Notes under the pieces: model-generated
The model's input: only the letters and a program-made list of their open reading frames with translations
What the model was told of the DNA's origin: nothing
The model's database searches: none
Source: Bacteroidales bacterium
GTDB taxonomy: Bacteria > Bacteroidota > Bacteroidia > Bacteroidales > Tenuifilaceae
Assembly: GCA_013141385.1 (NCBI GenBank)
Contig: JABFRB010000018.1
Span: 92,717-156,716, forward strand
Length of the DNA stretch: 64,000 nt
Direction: 5' to 3'
In this document: one piece after another, positions 36,130-44,596 of the stretch
How positions within the stretch are numbered: position 1 is the stretch's first letter
How the letters are laid out: the number at the start of each line of letters is the position of its first letter
Position numbers and translations under genes: made by a program

Positions 36130-36759
36130 ATGACTGATATTCTTCTTATTATGTTTGCCATCACGCTGCTCTACATGAGTATTGCAAACAGATTGCTAAC
36201 ATATATCCGATTACTTGTTCTACAGGGCTTTTTACTATTCGGTGTAACATTTTTGGCATTAAACCAAATCAATGTGGCTAACCTAGTACTTATATTATTG
36301 GAAACCGTAATATTTAAAGCTGTGGCAGTGCCTTTATTTTTAAACCGAGTGATAAAGCGAAACAACATAACACGAATAGCTGAACCTTTCGTACCAAATT
36401 TCATATCGCTTATAATTATTACGTTAATTCTTGTTATTACGATAGTTCTATCAAACTCAATTAAGGACACAAATCTCGATAAAACCTTTTTTGTAGTTGC
36501 GCTATCAACCCTTTTTACTGGTCTTTACATTATAACAACACGCCGAAAAATTATTACCCATGTAATGGGTTATCTGGTTATTGAAAACGGAGTTTTCATA
36601 CTCTCCCTTGCAGTTGGAAACGAAATGCCCATGCTGGTTAACCTTGGTATTATGCTCGATATTTTTGCCAGTGTGTTTATTCTTGGAATCTTTTTCAATA
36701 AGATTGGAGATGTTATTCAAGATCCTGATGTAAACCAGCTTAGAAACCTTAAAGATTAA
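36130..36759 (+). CDS. HyfE/NuoK-like membrane subunit
   Basis: 209 residues with six or seven hydrophobic segments. VILILLETVIFKAVAVPLFL and HVMGYLVIENGVFIL contain the two buried glutamates typical of NuoK/HyfE, which pass protons. The order hyfB-hyfB-hyfC-hyfE-hyfF is that of hydrogenase-4-type operons. A 19-nt gap separates it from the NuoH-like gene. Confidence 0.9.
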   Translation: MTDILLIMFAITLLYMSIANRLLTYIRLLVLQGFLLFGVTFLALNQINVANLVLILLETVIFKAVAVPLFLNRVIKRNNITRIAEPFVPNFISLIIITLILVITIVLSNSIKDTNLDKTFFVVALSTLFTGLYIITTRRKIITHVMGYLVIENGVFILSLAVGNEMPMLVNLGIMLDIFASVFILGIFFNKIGDVIQDPDVNQLRNLKD

Positions 36760-36770
36760 TTATTAGAGCA

Positions 36771-38198
36771 ATGATAAGTATATTTCTTCCCGGAGCAATC
36801 TTAATTAGCGTACTGCTTTATTTCAACAGAAATAAAATTGTAAACTACTCTTTGGTAATTTTTTATGCCCTTTTCCTTGCTACGTTTGCAATCTACCAAG
36901 CATTTCATCAAAACAGCATTGAACTTGGCTTTTTCAAAAGCGATGCTTTAGGAGTATTGCTACTTTTAACCCTTGCAGTTGTGGCTATTTTTGCCCTATT
37001 CCACGGGTATAGGTATATTGCAACCCACGATGAATCGAGGAAATCAAGAGGGCTTTTCTTTTCAGCAATGACCATGCTAATTACAGCAACCGGCGTTGCA
37101 TACTTATCAAATCATATTGCCGTAACTTGGATTTTTGTTGAGATTACAACGTTAAGCGCATCGGTACTAATATATCATCATCGGAATACACAAGCACTAG
37201 AGGGTGTTTGGAAATACGTATTTATTTGCGCAATAAGCATCACCTTTGTTTTCATTGGTATTTTATTCCTAAGCCTTTCATTAAAGCAAACTGGTGTTGA
37301 AGATTTATCGTTTGATTCACTTCGCGACAACTACGCCCAACTTAACCCATTCTGGTTACGATTAGCTTTCCTTTTCATTTTCACTGGTTTTACCGCAAAA
37401 TTGGGCTTAGTTCCAATGTACACCGCTGGAATTGATGCTAAGGATAAAGCCCCTGCTCCTGCTGGTGCCCTTTTCTCTTCAGTTCTTATGAACCTTGGTT
37501 TTGTTGGTATCTATCGATTCTATGCAATTGTCGCTCGTACGGAGATATTACCTTGGGCAAACACTATAATTCTTATAGCCGCATTCCTATCGGTTTTTGT
37601 AGCAACAGTCTACATGACACGAATCAAGAATATTAAGCGAATGTTTGCCTATTCTGGGATTGAACACATGGGGCTTGTAATGTTGGGCTTAGCCGCTGGA
37701 GGAATTGGGGTTTATGCTGCAATTCTGCATATTGTACTTCACGCTTTTGTTAAACCCAGCTTATTTTTCCAATTCAATCAGGTTTATAGGGTTTACCATA
37801 GTAAAAGTATATATGATGTTGGAAACTATTTTAAATATAATAGGGCTGGTGCCATAGTATTGCTACTCGGCTTTATCTCTTCAACGGCTATGCCTCCATC
37901 TGGACTATTTGTTAGTGAATTCTTGATATTTCAATCGCTATTCGTATCGCACCATCTAATAATCCTTTTTGCGGTATTAATACTTCTAACGATGATAATT
38001 TGGGGGTTTGGTTCGAATATGTTTAAGCTCCTATTTACACCACCTATGATTATTAACGAAGCAAGAATACCAAAGATTAGCCCATGGGAATCATTATCAC
38101 AATATCTTTTGCTCGCATTTGCGGTCTACTTGGCCTATAATCCACCCATGTATTTTGTAAATCTAATACAAGATGCAGTAAAATTATTACCACAATAG
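36771..38198 (+). CDS. HyfF/NuoN-M-like antiporter subunit
   Basis: 475 residues, the third antiporter-like subunit. Hallmarks are WIFVEITTLSASVLIYHHR (buried Glu), KLGLVPMYTAGIDAKDKAPAPAGALFSS in place of the usual FHxWLPxAH, and MFAYSGIEHMGLVMLG. It ends two bases before the large subunit. Compared with the two HyfB-like proteins it is shorter and lacks the C-terminal extension, as is usual for HyfF. Confidence 0.9.
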   Translation: MISIFLPGAILISVLLYFNRNKIVNYSLVIFYALFLATFAIYQAFHQNSIELGFFKSDALGVLLLLTLAVVAIFALFHGYRYIATHDESRKSRGLFFSAMTMLITATGVAYLSNHIAVTWIFVEITTLSASVLIYHHRNTQALEGVWKYVFICAISITFVFIGILFLSLSLKQTGVEDLSFDSLRDNYAQLNPFWLRLAFLFIFTGFTAKLGLVPMYTAGIDAKDKAPAPAGALFSSVLMNLGFVGIYRFYAIVARTEILPWANTIILIAAFLSVFVATVYMTRIKNIKRMFAYSGIEHMGLVMLGLAAGGIGVYAAILHIVLHAFVKPSLFFQFNQVYRVYHSKSIYDVGNYFKYNRAGAIVLLLGFISSTAMPPSGLFVSEFLIFQSLFVSHHLIILFAVLILLTMIIWGFGSNMFKLLFTPPMIINEARIPKISPWESLSQYLLLAFAVYLAYNPPMYFVNLIQDAVKLLPQ

Positions 38199-38200
38199 TT

Positions 38201-39703
38201 ATGGACTACATAGTATCAATAAATAATAATCAGAGCCTGCCAATAAAGGATATTCCTGAGCAAGCATATCATACCTTCCTTGAAAACAACATTAATATGC
38301 TAAAGGATAATGATAATAGGCATTGTGTTAATTATTTTGGGCTCCAACAGGAAGGTAGCGTTAAATTATTCTGCTGTATTGCTGATGATTCAATACATCA
38401 AATCTACATATCATCCTGTGTGGTTAATAAAGGAACAACGCTAAACTCATTTGCAAAACACAACTTGAACTTCGAAAAGTTTGAGCGCGAAATCCACGAA
38501 AACTTCAATATCAAATATACCGACCATCCTTGGTTTAAGCCTGTTAGATATTCAGAGAATAGGGTGGATAAAGCCGAAACTATAGCCAATTATCCTTTTT
38601 ATAGCTTTGATAGTGAGGAGTTACATGAGGTTGGTGTTGGACCCGTTCATGCTGGGATTATTGAACCGGGTCACTTCCGATTTATATGCAATGGCGAGCA
38701 GATAATGCATCTTGAGATTCAGCTTGGTTATCAGCACCGAGGGATTGAGCAGCTCTTCCTAAAAAAGAAAAGTTTATTAGAGCGCACAATTCTTGCAGAA
38801 AATATTGCTGGTGATACTACGGTTGGTCATACAACCGCTTTTGCAAACCTTTGGGAAAACCTTTGTGGGTATCAATCCGATTTAGCCTTACAATTCACAA
38901 GAACACTTGCCTTAGAATTGGAGCGAATGGCCATGCATACGGCTGATTTAAGCGCAATGTGTACTGATATAGCTTACCAGTTGGGTAGTTCAGTTTATGG
39001 AAGATTAAGAACACCTATTATAAATTATTTTCAGGAATGGTGTGGGAATAGAATAGCAAAGAGTCTTATAAGACCCGGAACTACTAATTTTCCATATACT
39101 CAAGATTTGGCAAATCGTTTAAATCAAGTATTTGCGGTATACGAGCCAGATTTTATTGAGATGAGTACAAAACTCTTCAAACTCCCAAGTGCTCTATCAC
39201 GCTTCGAAAGAACCGGGGTTGTAACCCTAGATGAGGTAAAATCTATTGGAACAGTAGGAATGGCTGCACGCATGAGCGGTTTAAATAGAGATATCAGGTT
39301 ATCGCACCCTCATGATTTGTATACAACCATCAATCATCAATCAATTATTAAACGCCATGGCGATGTTTATTCTCGTGCTCAAATCAGAAGGGATGAGATT
39401 AAGCAATCCATTGGTTATATCAGAAGTATGATTGGAGATATACCCAATTTCAAAAAGTTTGATAAACCAGAATTTAAACCGATGCCCGATGCATTCTCGA
39501 TATCATTAGTTGAAGGTTGGCGGGGTGAAATTTGCCATTGTGCTATTACAAACTCAAAGGGTGAATTGATACTTTATAAGATTAAAGATCCATCATTTCA
39601 TAACTGGCTTGCTTTAGCACAATCGGTTAGAAATAACGAAATCTCCGATTTTCCAATTTGCAATAAGAGTTTTAACCTCTCCTATTGTGGGCATGACCTT
39701 TAG
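38201..39703 (+). CDS. NuoC-NuoD-like (HyfG) large subunit lacking the NiFe-site cysteines
   Basis: 500 residues: an N-terminal NuoC-like part (about 1-130) and a C-terminal NuoD/[NiFe]-hydrogenase large-subunit part (HAGIIEPGHFRF near residue 150, LGYQHRGIEQLF). Both Ni-Fe ligand motifs are absent. Where hydrogenases have a CxxC (ERxCGIC), this protein reads AENIAGDTTVGH at 199-210. Where they have DPCxxC it reads DPSFHNW at 463-469. It therefore belongs with the energy-converting-hydrogenase-related (Ehr) group and not with true hydrogenases. No hyp maturation genes are in the window. Confidence 0.9.
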   Translation: MDYIVSINNNQSLPIKDIPEQAYHTFLENNINMLKDNDNRHCVNYFGLQQEGSVKLFCCIADDSIHQIYISSCVVNKGTTLNSFAKHNLNFEKFEREIHENFNIKYTDHPWFKPVRYSENRVDKAETIANYPFYSFDSEELHEVGVGPVHAGIIEPGHFRFICNGEQIMHLEIQLGYQHRGIEQLFLKKKSLLERTILAENIAGDTTVGHTTAFANLWENLCGYQSDLALQFTRTLALELERMAMHTADLSAMCTDIAYQLGSSVYGRLRTPIINYFQEWCGNRIAKSLIRPGTTNFPYTQDLANRLNQVFAVYEPDFIEMSTKLFKLPSALSRFERTGVVTLDEVKSIGTVGMAARMSGLNRDIRLSHPHDLYTTINHQSIIKRHGDVYSRAQIRRDEIKQSIGYIRSMIGDIPNFKKFDKPEFKPMPDAFSISLVEGWRGEICHCAITNSKGELILYKIKDPSFHNWLALAQSVRNNEISDFPICNKSFNLSYCGHDL

Positions 39704-39705
39704 AT

Positions 39706-39806
39706 AATTTGAAAATTTGACAATAAGGCAATGAGACAATTTGACAATGGGGCAATAAGACAATGAGATAATTTGAAAATCTGATAATTTGAAAATAAGG
39801 CAATGG
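39706..39806 (+). repeat. AT-rich tandem repeat between the large- and small-subunit genes
   Basis: Imperfect copies of GACAATAAGGCAATGA and GATAATTTGAAAATCTG alternate over about 100 nt of the 189-nt gap inside the operon. Similar filler is common between Bacteroidota genes. It may have slipped into place after the operon formed. No hairpin terminator is apparent. Confidence 0.65.
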
Positions 39807-39892
39807 AAAATTGTAATTTTATGAACAGAACTTACGTGTTACCAGATTTTCAAATTAGATGATTATCAACAGCGTAAATTTAAACTCGGAAT

Positions 39893-40639
39893 ATGTTAGA
39901 CAATCTTAAAATAATTTTCCATCAGGGTAAACAGTTCATACCTAATGTAAAAACTGTCGAAGTACCTGGAATATTTAGGGGAAGACCCGTTATCTCTACA
40001 TCTAAAATTGACGATAAAGCCCTAAAATCAACTTGTCCATTAGGGGCAATTGACATCAATCCAGTAAGTATAAATCTTGGAAAATGTAATTTTTGTGGGG
40101 AATGCGCCTTTAAATTTCCTGAGAAGATAAAATTCACAAAGGATTATAAACTAGCATCAAACACGCCCGAAGGATTAATAATAAGAGAGGGTATTGATAA
40201 ACCTATTCATCTGGATGAATCGCTTATTAGACATGAAATAAGGAAATTTTTCAGTGGTTCGCTAAAACTACGTCAGGTTTCAGCTGCTGGTGATAATAGC
40301 TGTGAGTTAGAGCTAAACGCAAGCGGTAATGTTCAATTTGATGTTGGTCGTTTTGGGATTGATTTTGTTGCCTCTCCCCGCCATGCTGATGGCGTGGTTA
40401 TAACTGGTCCAATTAGTAAAAATATGGCTACTGCACTACAGCTTACTTACGATGCAATACCTGATCCGAAAATTATTATTTTAGTAGGAGTTGATGCTAT
40501 TAGTGGTGGTATTTTTGCCGATTCATCGGCACTTGATAGAACATTTTTAAATCGATACAAACCAGATCTTTACATTCCAGGTAATCCTACTCACCCATTG
40601 ACCTTTATTAATGGAGTTTTAAATCTACTTGGTAAATAA
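39893..40639 (+). CDS. Ferredoxin-NuoB-like (HyfI) small subunit with degenerate cluster sites
   Basis: 248 residues: a ferredoxin-like part (about 30-85) fused to a NuoB/HyfI part (about 125-245; RFGIDFVASPRHADGVVITG, PDPKIIILVG). Four cysteines (48, 65, 68, 71) can still make one 4Fe-4S cluster; the CxxCxxCxxxC fourth position is Phe75. Of the four N2 ligands only Cys137 remains: the others read Asp134 (GDNSC), Asp201 (VGVDAISGG) and Asn231 (IPGNPTHP). Electron transfer to a hydrogenase-like site is therefore unlikely. No stop or frameshift is present, so the change looks selected, not random decay. Confidence 0.87.
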   Translation: MLDNLKIIFHQGKQFIPNVKTVEVPGIFRGRPVISTSKIDDKALKSTCPLGAIDINPVSINLGKCNFCGECAFKFPEKIKFTKDYKLASNTPEGLIIREGIDKPIHLDESLIRHEIRKFFSGSLKLRQVSAAGDNSCELELNASGNVQFDVGRFGIDFVASPRHADGVVITGPISKNMATALQLTYDAIPDPKIIILVGVDAISGGIFADSSALDRTFLNRYKPDLYIPGNPTHPLTFINGVLNLLGK

Positions 40640-41066
40640 CGTGAGTTCGATTTAAGAAATAAGATAATATGCTTATTTACAGAGATATATTATTATTTAG
40701 TGTACTGATGGAATAATGGATAACAAGAGGTTAGATTCTTGCTTATATCTTCCTATATTCCAGTATTCCATTGTTTCAAATGGTATATATGCCAAAAATA
40801 GTTGTTAAAAACTCATACACCTCTTGTTCTTATTGAGTTTACTGATACTCTATTGGAGGGTGTTTCAATAGATGATGAAAAAAATTTCTTTATAAACCTC
40901 TCCACCCATTTGTGAGAGAGGATTTCTAAAGAAATTTTTATGAGATAAAAACAAAATCACCAACTGATTTTGGCATTATTACCTTCAAATAAACTAAATT
41001 GATTGATATATAGGTTAATACATTGTTTCTTACATCGAACTGACGTTAAATAGATAATAGCATAAA
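40640..41066. other. Gene-free region
   Basis: No open frame of interest, no clear hairpin terminator and no recognised promoter; AT-rich filler between the convergent small-subunit and lipoprotein genes. Confidence 0.5.
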
Positions 41067-41636
41067 CTAATATTCACTCTTTTTCTTTATTGCAAGAGCA
41101 GTACTTGTCTGTAGGAGAGCAGAGAAAGAGCCTTTAATTTGCTTGTTACTATTGGTGTAAAAATTAAAATCTAAGATATAAAAATTTCCACTACTTTCAA
41201 CTTGTATTACACCTGTCTTAATTGAGTATTTTGTAGTATCTGTGCCAGAATCAAAGTTATAATTAACACCAACTACACCATGGTTAAATGTTAATGAATC
41301 TTTTGAAGAAAATCCATCGAAAGTATATAATCCAGATGATAAAAAATCAGGATCTAATGAATACATAGTTAATCCAATAAAATTTCCTTTACCAGTTAAA
41401 CTATTCGTGGAACTGTTATAGGTAATACCTGCGCTAATAACCTTTAAATCAAACTTATAAGTTATAGGATCATGGATCATTGGACCATGATATGTTAAAT
41501 ATCCAGTTCTTATAGAATAATCTTTTGATTCAAACGTGAACTTATTATTATCAACGGCATCCTTCTTACACCCAATAAATACTACTGAAAGAGATACTAT
41601 ACCCAATATCAATAGTTTAGTCCCAAGATTCTTCAT
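41067..41636 (-). CDS. Hypothetical lipoprotein
   Basis: About 189 residues from the ATG at 41636. The signal peptide MKNLGTKLLILGIVSLSVVFIGC ends in a lipobox cysteine at residue 23 followed by KKD. The rest is beta-rich with no recognised domain. The upstream in-frame ATG at 41672 would put 12 odd residues before the signal peptide. A TACTTTTG -7 box at 41663-41656 also favours the inner start. Confidence 0.7.
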   Translation of the reverse strand: MKNLGTKLLILGIVSLSVVFIGCKKDAVDNNKFTFESKDYSIRTGYLTYHGPMIHDPITYKFDLKVISAGITYNSSTNSLTGKGNFIGLTMYSLDPDFLSSGLYTFDGFSSKDSLTFNHGVVGVNYNFDSGTDTTKYSIKTGVIQVESSGNFYILDFNFYTNSNKQIKGSFSALLQTSTALAIKKKSEY

Positions 41637-41736
41637 TTTAAACATTTTTACGATGCAAAAGTAATAAATCATTTACATTCTTGTTTACGAAGTAAAAACC
41701 AAAACGTGATTAATAATTGACTAAATATAATAAAAA

Positions 41737-41761
41737 AAGGGTTAATTGTAATTTAACCCTT
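41737..41761 (-). terminator. Terminator after the SlyD gene
   Basis: AAGGGTTAA-N7-TTAACCCTT with A/T runs on either side, 22 nt past the SlyD stop codon. Confidence 0.65.
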
Positions 41762-41782
41762 ATCGAAATCAATATAAATGCG

Positions 41783-42373
41783 TTAGTTGCATCCGCAACC
41801 ACATCCACAATCTTGTTTCCCTTTTTCCTCCTCAGTATCGCAACAGCCTTCGTCACATCCTGATTCGCAACCAGATTCATTGCCATGATGATGACCACCA
41901 TGAATATGTCCATGCTGTAGTTCTTCGGCTGATGCATCGCGAATAGCCTCAACTTTACCATTAAAGTGAAGATCCTGACCTGCCAATGGGTGGTTAAAAT
42001 CCATAACAACTACGTCATCTTTAATGTCAACGATCATACCATTCAAAGCATTTCCTTCGTTATCTCTCATCGGCAAGCTACGGCCAACCTCTAGAAGATC
42101 TTCAGGAATCTGACCATCAACATTAAAAATATCTTTGGGCAATTCAACTACAGCCATTTCGTTTACCTGACCATAGCCCTCATCGCATGGAACCATGAAA
42201 CTGAATGCATCACCTATCTTTAGTCCCTTAATTTTCTCTTCAAAAAGAGGTAATAGCTGACCATGACCGAAGAGAAACTCCAAGGGGTGCTCTGCAACTG
42301 CATTGTCAACAATTTCATCATTTACCTTAAGCTCATAGCTTAATGATACAACTTTATCGTTTGTAATAATCAT
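41783..42373 (-). CDS. slyD: FKBP-type peptidyl-prolyl isomerase, SlyD-like, with metal-binding tail
   Basis: This 196-residue prolyl isomerase/chaperone has an FKBP domain interrupted by the flap insertion. Visible are ELKVNDEIVDN near residue 15, LEFLFGHGQLLPLFEEKIKG near 32 and the GYGxVNE motif. After residue about 150 comes a His/Cys/acidic tail (HGHIHGGHHHG, then repeated Cys-Gly-Cys-Gly). Such tails bind Ni, Zn or Cu; in E. coli SlyD feeds nickel to hydrogenase maturation. Here the only hydrogenase-like complex in view has no NiFe ligands, so a different role is likely. Confidence 0.93.
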   Translation of the reverse strand: MIITNDKVVSLSYELKVNDEIVDNAVAEHPLEFLFGHGQLLPLFEEKIKGLKIGDAFSFMVPCDEGYGQVNEMAVVELPKDIFNVDGQIPEDLLEVGRSLPMRDNEGNALNGMIVDIKDDVVVMDFNHPLAGQDLHFNGKVEAIRDASAEELQHGHIHGGHHHGNESGCESGCDEGCCDTEEEKGKQDCGCGCGCN

Positions 42374-42556
42374 GTATTATGTTTTATTAATTCCAAAAAA
42401 AATTTCGGCAAAGGAACGTGTTTATTTTATGATAACAAAACAATTACTTTATTGTTTTTGTAGAACAATTACTTTTATACAAGCCTGTTTATCAAATAAA
42501 TAATATTTATGTACAAAAATATTTTTTAAAACTAAAAAATATTGCCTTGGAAGCGC

Positions 42557-42586
42557 TTGCAAAATCAAGTATTATGCTCACCTTTG
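42557..42586 (+). promoter_or_regulatory. Promoter of the cold-shock gene
   Basis: TTG (42557-42559), 19 nt, then CACCTTTG (42579-42586), one mismatch from TAnnTTTG. The leader would be only about 35 nt, so a long cold-shock thermosensor like that of E. coli cspA seems absent. Confidence 0.45.
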
Positions 42587-42626
42587 CAACGATAATTTTT
42601 TATTTACAATTTTTACATCTATTAAC

Positions 42627-42827
42627 ATGAAAGGAAAAGTAAAATGGTTTGATGCAGCTAAAGGTTTTGGCTTTATTCAAACTGAAGAAGGCAATGATGT
42701 TTTTGTTCACTACACAGGCATTGCAAAAGAAGGTTTCAAACGTCTTGATGAAGGTCAGGCTGTTTCATTTGAAATCACACAAGGCAAACGTGGCCCACAA
42801 GCTACTAATGTTAATGTGTTAGAATAA
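42627..42827 (+). CDS. Cold-shock protein (CspA family)
   Basis: 66 residues forming a single cold-shock domain. RNP1 KGFGFIQ (residues 13-19) and RNP2 DVFVHY (about 25-30) are intact. It binds single-stranded RNA and melts structure at low temperature or in stationary phase. It has its own promoter and terminator. Confidence 0.96.
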   Translation: MKGKVKWFDAAKGFGFIQTEEGNDVFVHYTGIAKEGFKRLDEGQAVSFEITQGKRGPQATNVNVLE

Positions 42828-42851
42828 ACGAGTTATTCTATACATAATGGG

Positions 42852-42878
42852 AAAGGCTTTGGAACTACCAAAGCCTTT
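42852..42878 (+). terminator. Terminator after the cold-shock gene
   Basis: AAAGGCTTTGG-AACTA-CCAAAGCCTTT plus a T run, an 11-bp perfect stem. Confidence 0.85.
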
Positions 42879-42911
42879 TTCGCATTTATTCTTTTCTTGT
42901 TTATGTCCTTA

Positions 42912-43520
42912 TTAAAAGTTAATATTTACCCGAAGTAGTGGATTTGTAGTATAAGGAGAGTATTTACTATTAGTTAAGTCCCACATTACCAATAAATTTA
43001 ACGCAGCTTTATCACCTAAAGGAAATCGATAACCAGCTCCAGCCAAAATTATATGAACCCATCCTTTATTCCCAGGGTTGATGACATTGGGATCAATAGT
43101 TCTTTTATCCATATATAATCCCTCCCATTCGCCTTGAAATATTGGGCCTCCGTGTATTCCTATTTTAAACGCCTTATCAAGATCTGGAATTGGCAAAATT
43201 TGGGTAAATCCAGATACACCCCAAATATGAGCCTTATAGGTGTTAGATGTACCATTAATAAAATTATAACGATCCTTTCTAAATGTGTAGCGACCACCTA
43301 AACCAATAGCCCATTGAGGGAGAACCCACATGCCAACCTGAGGAAGGATATCAACTCTTGTTACAGTTCCAAAAACCATCCCAACACTACCACCAAAAAA
43401 GATTTTATCGCGAAATGTCTTTTTTTCCTTGATTTTCTCTTGAGCTAACGCTCCAAAACTTGATGTTAATAGTAATATTAAAGCACTAAAAAATATGCTT
43501 TTGCCTAATTTTTGTTTCAT
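42912..43520 (-). CDS. Predicted outer-membrane beta-barrel protein
   Basis: 202 residues with a signal peptide (about 1-26, ending near ALAQ). Repeated amphipathic strands rich in Gly and aromatic residues follow (WVLPQWAIGLGGRYTFRK, IILAGAGYRFPLGDKAALN, and a final aromatic residue in LLRVNINF typical of Omp C-termini). Likely a small eight-strand barrel. Function unknown. Convergent with the cold-shock gene. Confidence 0.7.
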   Translation of the reverse strand: MKQKLGKSIFFSALILLLTSSFGALAQEKIKEKKTFRDKIFFGGSVGMVFGTVTRVDILPQVGMWVLPQWAIGLGGRYTFRKDRYNFINGTSNTYKAHIWGVSGFTQILPIPDLDKAFKIGIHGGPIFQGEWEGLYMDKRTIDPNVINPGNKGWVHIILAGAGYRFPLGDKAALNLLVMWDLTNSKYSPYTTNPLLRVNINF

Positions 43521-43702
43521 GAGAATAAGTTTATATTATACGATTGATTTATAGCGAGATGAAAATATTATGGTAAATGTTAAACAACGCTATAAAGATC
43601 ACAAAAAATATACCTTTAGCAAAAAAAATAATTTAGATTATTTACTAACGGTTTTGGAGTTATCTTTGTTTTATATTAAAAAAATATGAATATCCGCTAT
43701 AT

Positions 43703-43840
43703 TACCTATAAGCAAAACACACTCCATTGTCATTCCGGGCGAAGTCCCGAAATCTAGTGCAAGAAATGGATTCCTGCATTCGCAGGAATGACAATTTGGA
43801 TTACTTATTCTTCTTTAGGTATTATTGCGGACAATCATTT
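43703..43840 (-). repeat. Dispersed repeat, copy 2 (inverted relative to 21087-21225)
   Basis: Read on the minus strand it matches the element at 21087-21225 almost end to end, including AATAATACCTAA, AATCCAAATTGTCATT, CGGGACTTCGCCCGGAATG and TTGCTTATAGG. Central bases are less conserved. It ends 16 nt before the SDR gene. The remaining part of the 43521-43856 gap holds nothing recognised. Confidence 0.75.
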
Positions 43841-43856
43841 ATAAAAAATATTAATT

Positions 43857-44564
43857 ATGAACATAATAATTACCGGAGCATCGAGGGGAATTGGATATGA
43901 AACCGCAAAGCGTTTTTCTACAATAGGCGATAATAATATTGTGGCTATTGCCCGTAACGAGTCAAAACTAAAAGAACTAAAAAATGAATGTGCTTGTGAG
44001 AATACTAATACCCAGCTATTCCCTATCGTTTTTGATCTTGAAGATTCAAATTCTTATAAAGATGGTTTGGTTGTTGAAATTAAGAAATGTTTCAGCACTA
44101 TTGATATTGTTATAAATAATGCTGGATTACTTATTAATAAACCTTTTGATAAACTAACGGATAACGATATTGATAGGATGATTCAGCTTAATCTTACATC
44201 TCCTGTTAAACTTATTAAATCCTTACTCCCATTAATGAATCGTCCTGGGCATATTGTCAACATTAGCAGTATGGGAGGATTTCAGGGAAGTCAAAAGTTT
44301 CCGGGATTAGCAGTTTATTCTGCTGCAAAGGCAGGTTTAGCATCATTGACAGAGTGTTTAGCCGAAGAGTATAAAAATACGGGGTTAGTTTTCAATTGCT
44401 TAGCTATTGGCTCAACGGATACCGAAATGCTAAGAGAAGCATTTCCTGGCTACCAAGCAACTTTTAAAACCTCAGAAATGGCTGATTTTATTGTTGATTT
44501 TGCAATCAATAAATCTAAATTCTTTAATGGGAAAATAATTCCTGTATCAATATCAACCCCATAA
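43857..44564 (+). CDS. Short-chain dehydrogenase/reductase
   Basis: 235 residues, classical SDR. TGASRGIGYET (cofactor motif TGxxxGIG, residues 5-15), NNAG near 88, the catalytic Ser in NISSMGG near 139 and YSAAK near 156-160. Residues after the first strand (ARNESK) would suit NADP. Substrate unknown; 3-oxoacyl reduction and sepiapterin-like reduction are the common choices. Stand-alone gene with its own terminator. Confidence 0.88.
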   Translation: MNIIITGASRGIGYETAKRFSTIGDNNIVAIARNESKLKELKNECACENTNTQLFPIVFDLEDSNSYKDGLVVEIKKCFSTIDIVINNAGLLINKPFDKLTDNDIDRMIQLNLTSPVKLIKSLLPLMNRPGHIVNISSMGGFQGSQKFPGLAVYSAAKAGLASLTECLAEEYKNTGLVFNCLAIGSTDTEMLREAFPGYQATFKTSEMADFIVDFAINKSKFFNGKIIPVSISTP

Positions 44565-44590
44565 AAAAACCGCCCTAAAGCGGTTTTTTT
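44563..44590. terminator. Bidirectional terminator between SDR and butyrate kinase genes
   Basis: AAAAAAACCGC-CCTAAA-GCGGTTTTTTT is a symmetric hairpin with A and T runs. It overlaps the SDR stop codon and serves the convergent butyrate kinase operon. Confidence 0.88.
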
Positions 44591-44596
44591 GTTCTA

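Noticed and set aside
31179..40639. Functional hydrogenase-4 or formate hydrogenlyase
   Set aside because: Neither NiFe-binding CxxC motif is present, three of four N2 cysteines are missing, and there is no formate dehydrogenase or hyp gene in the window.
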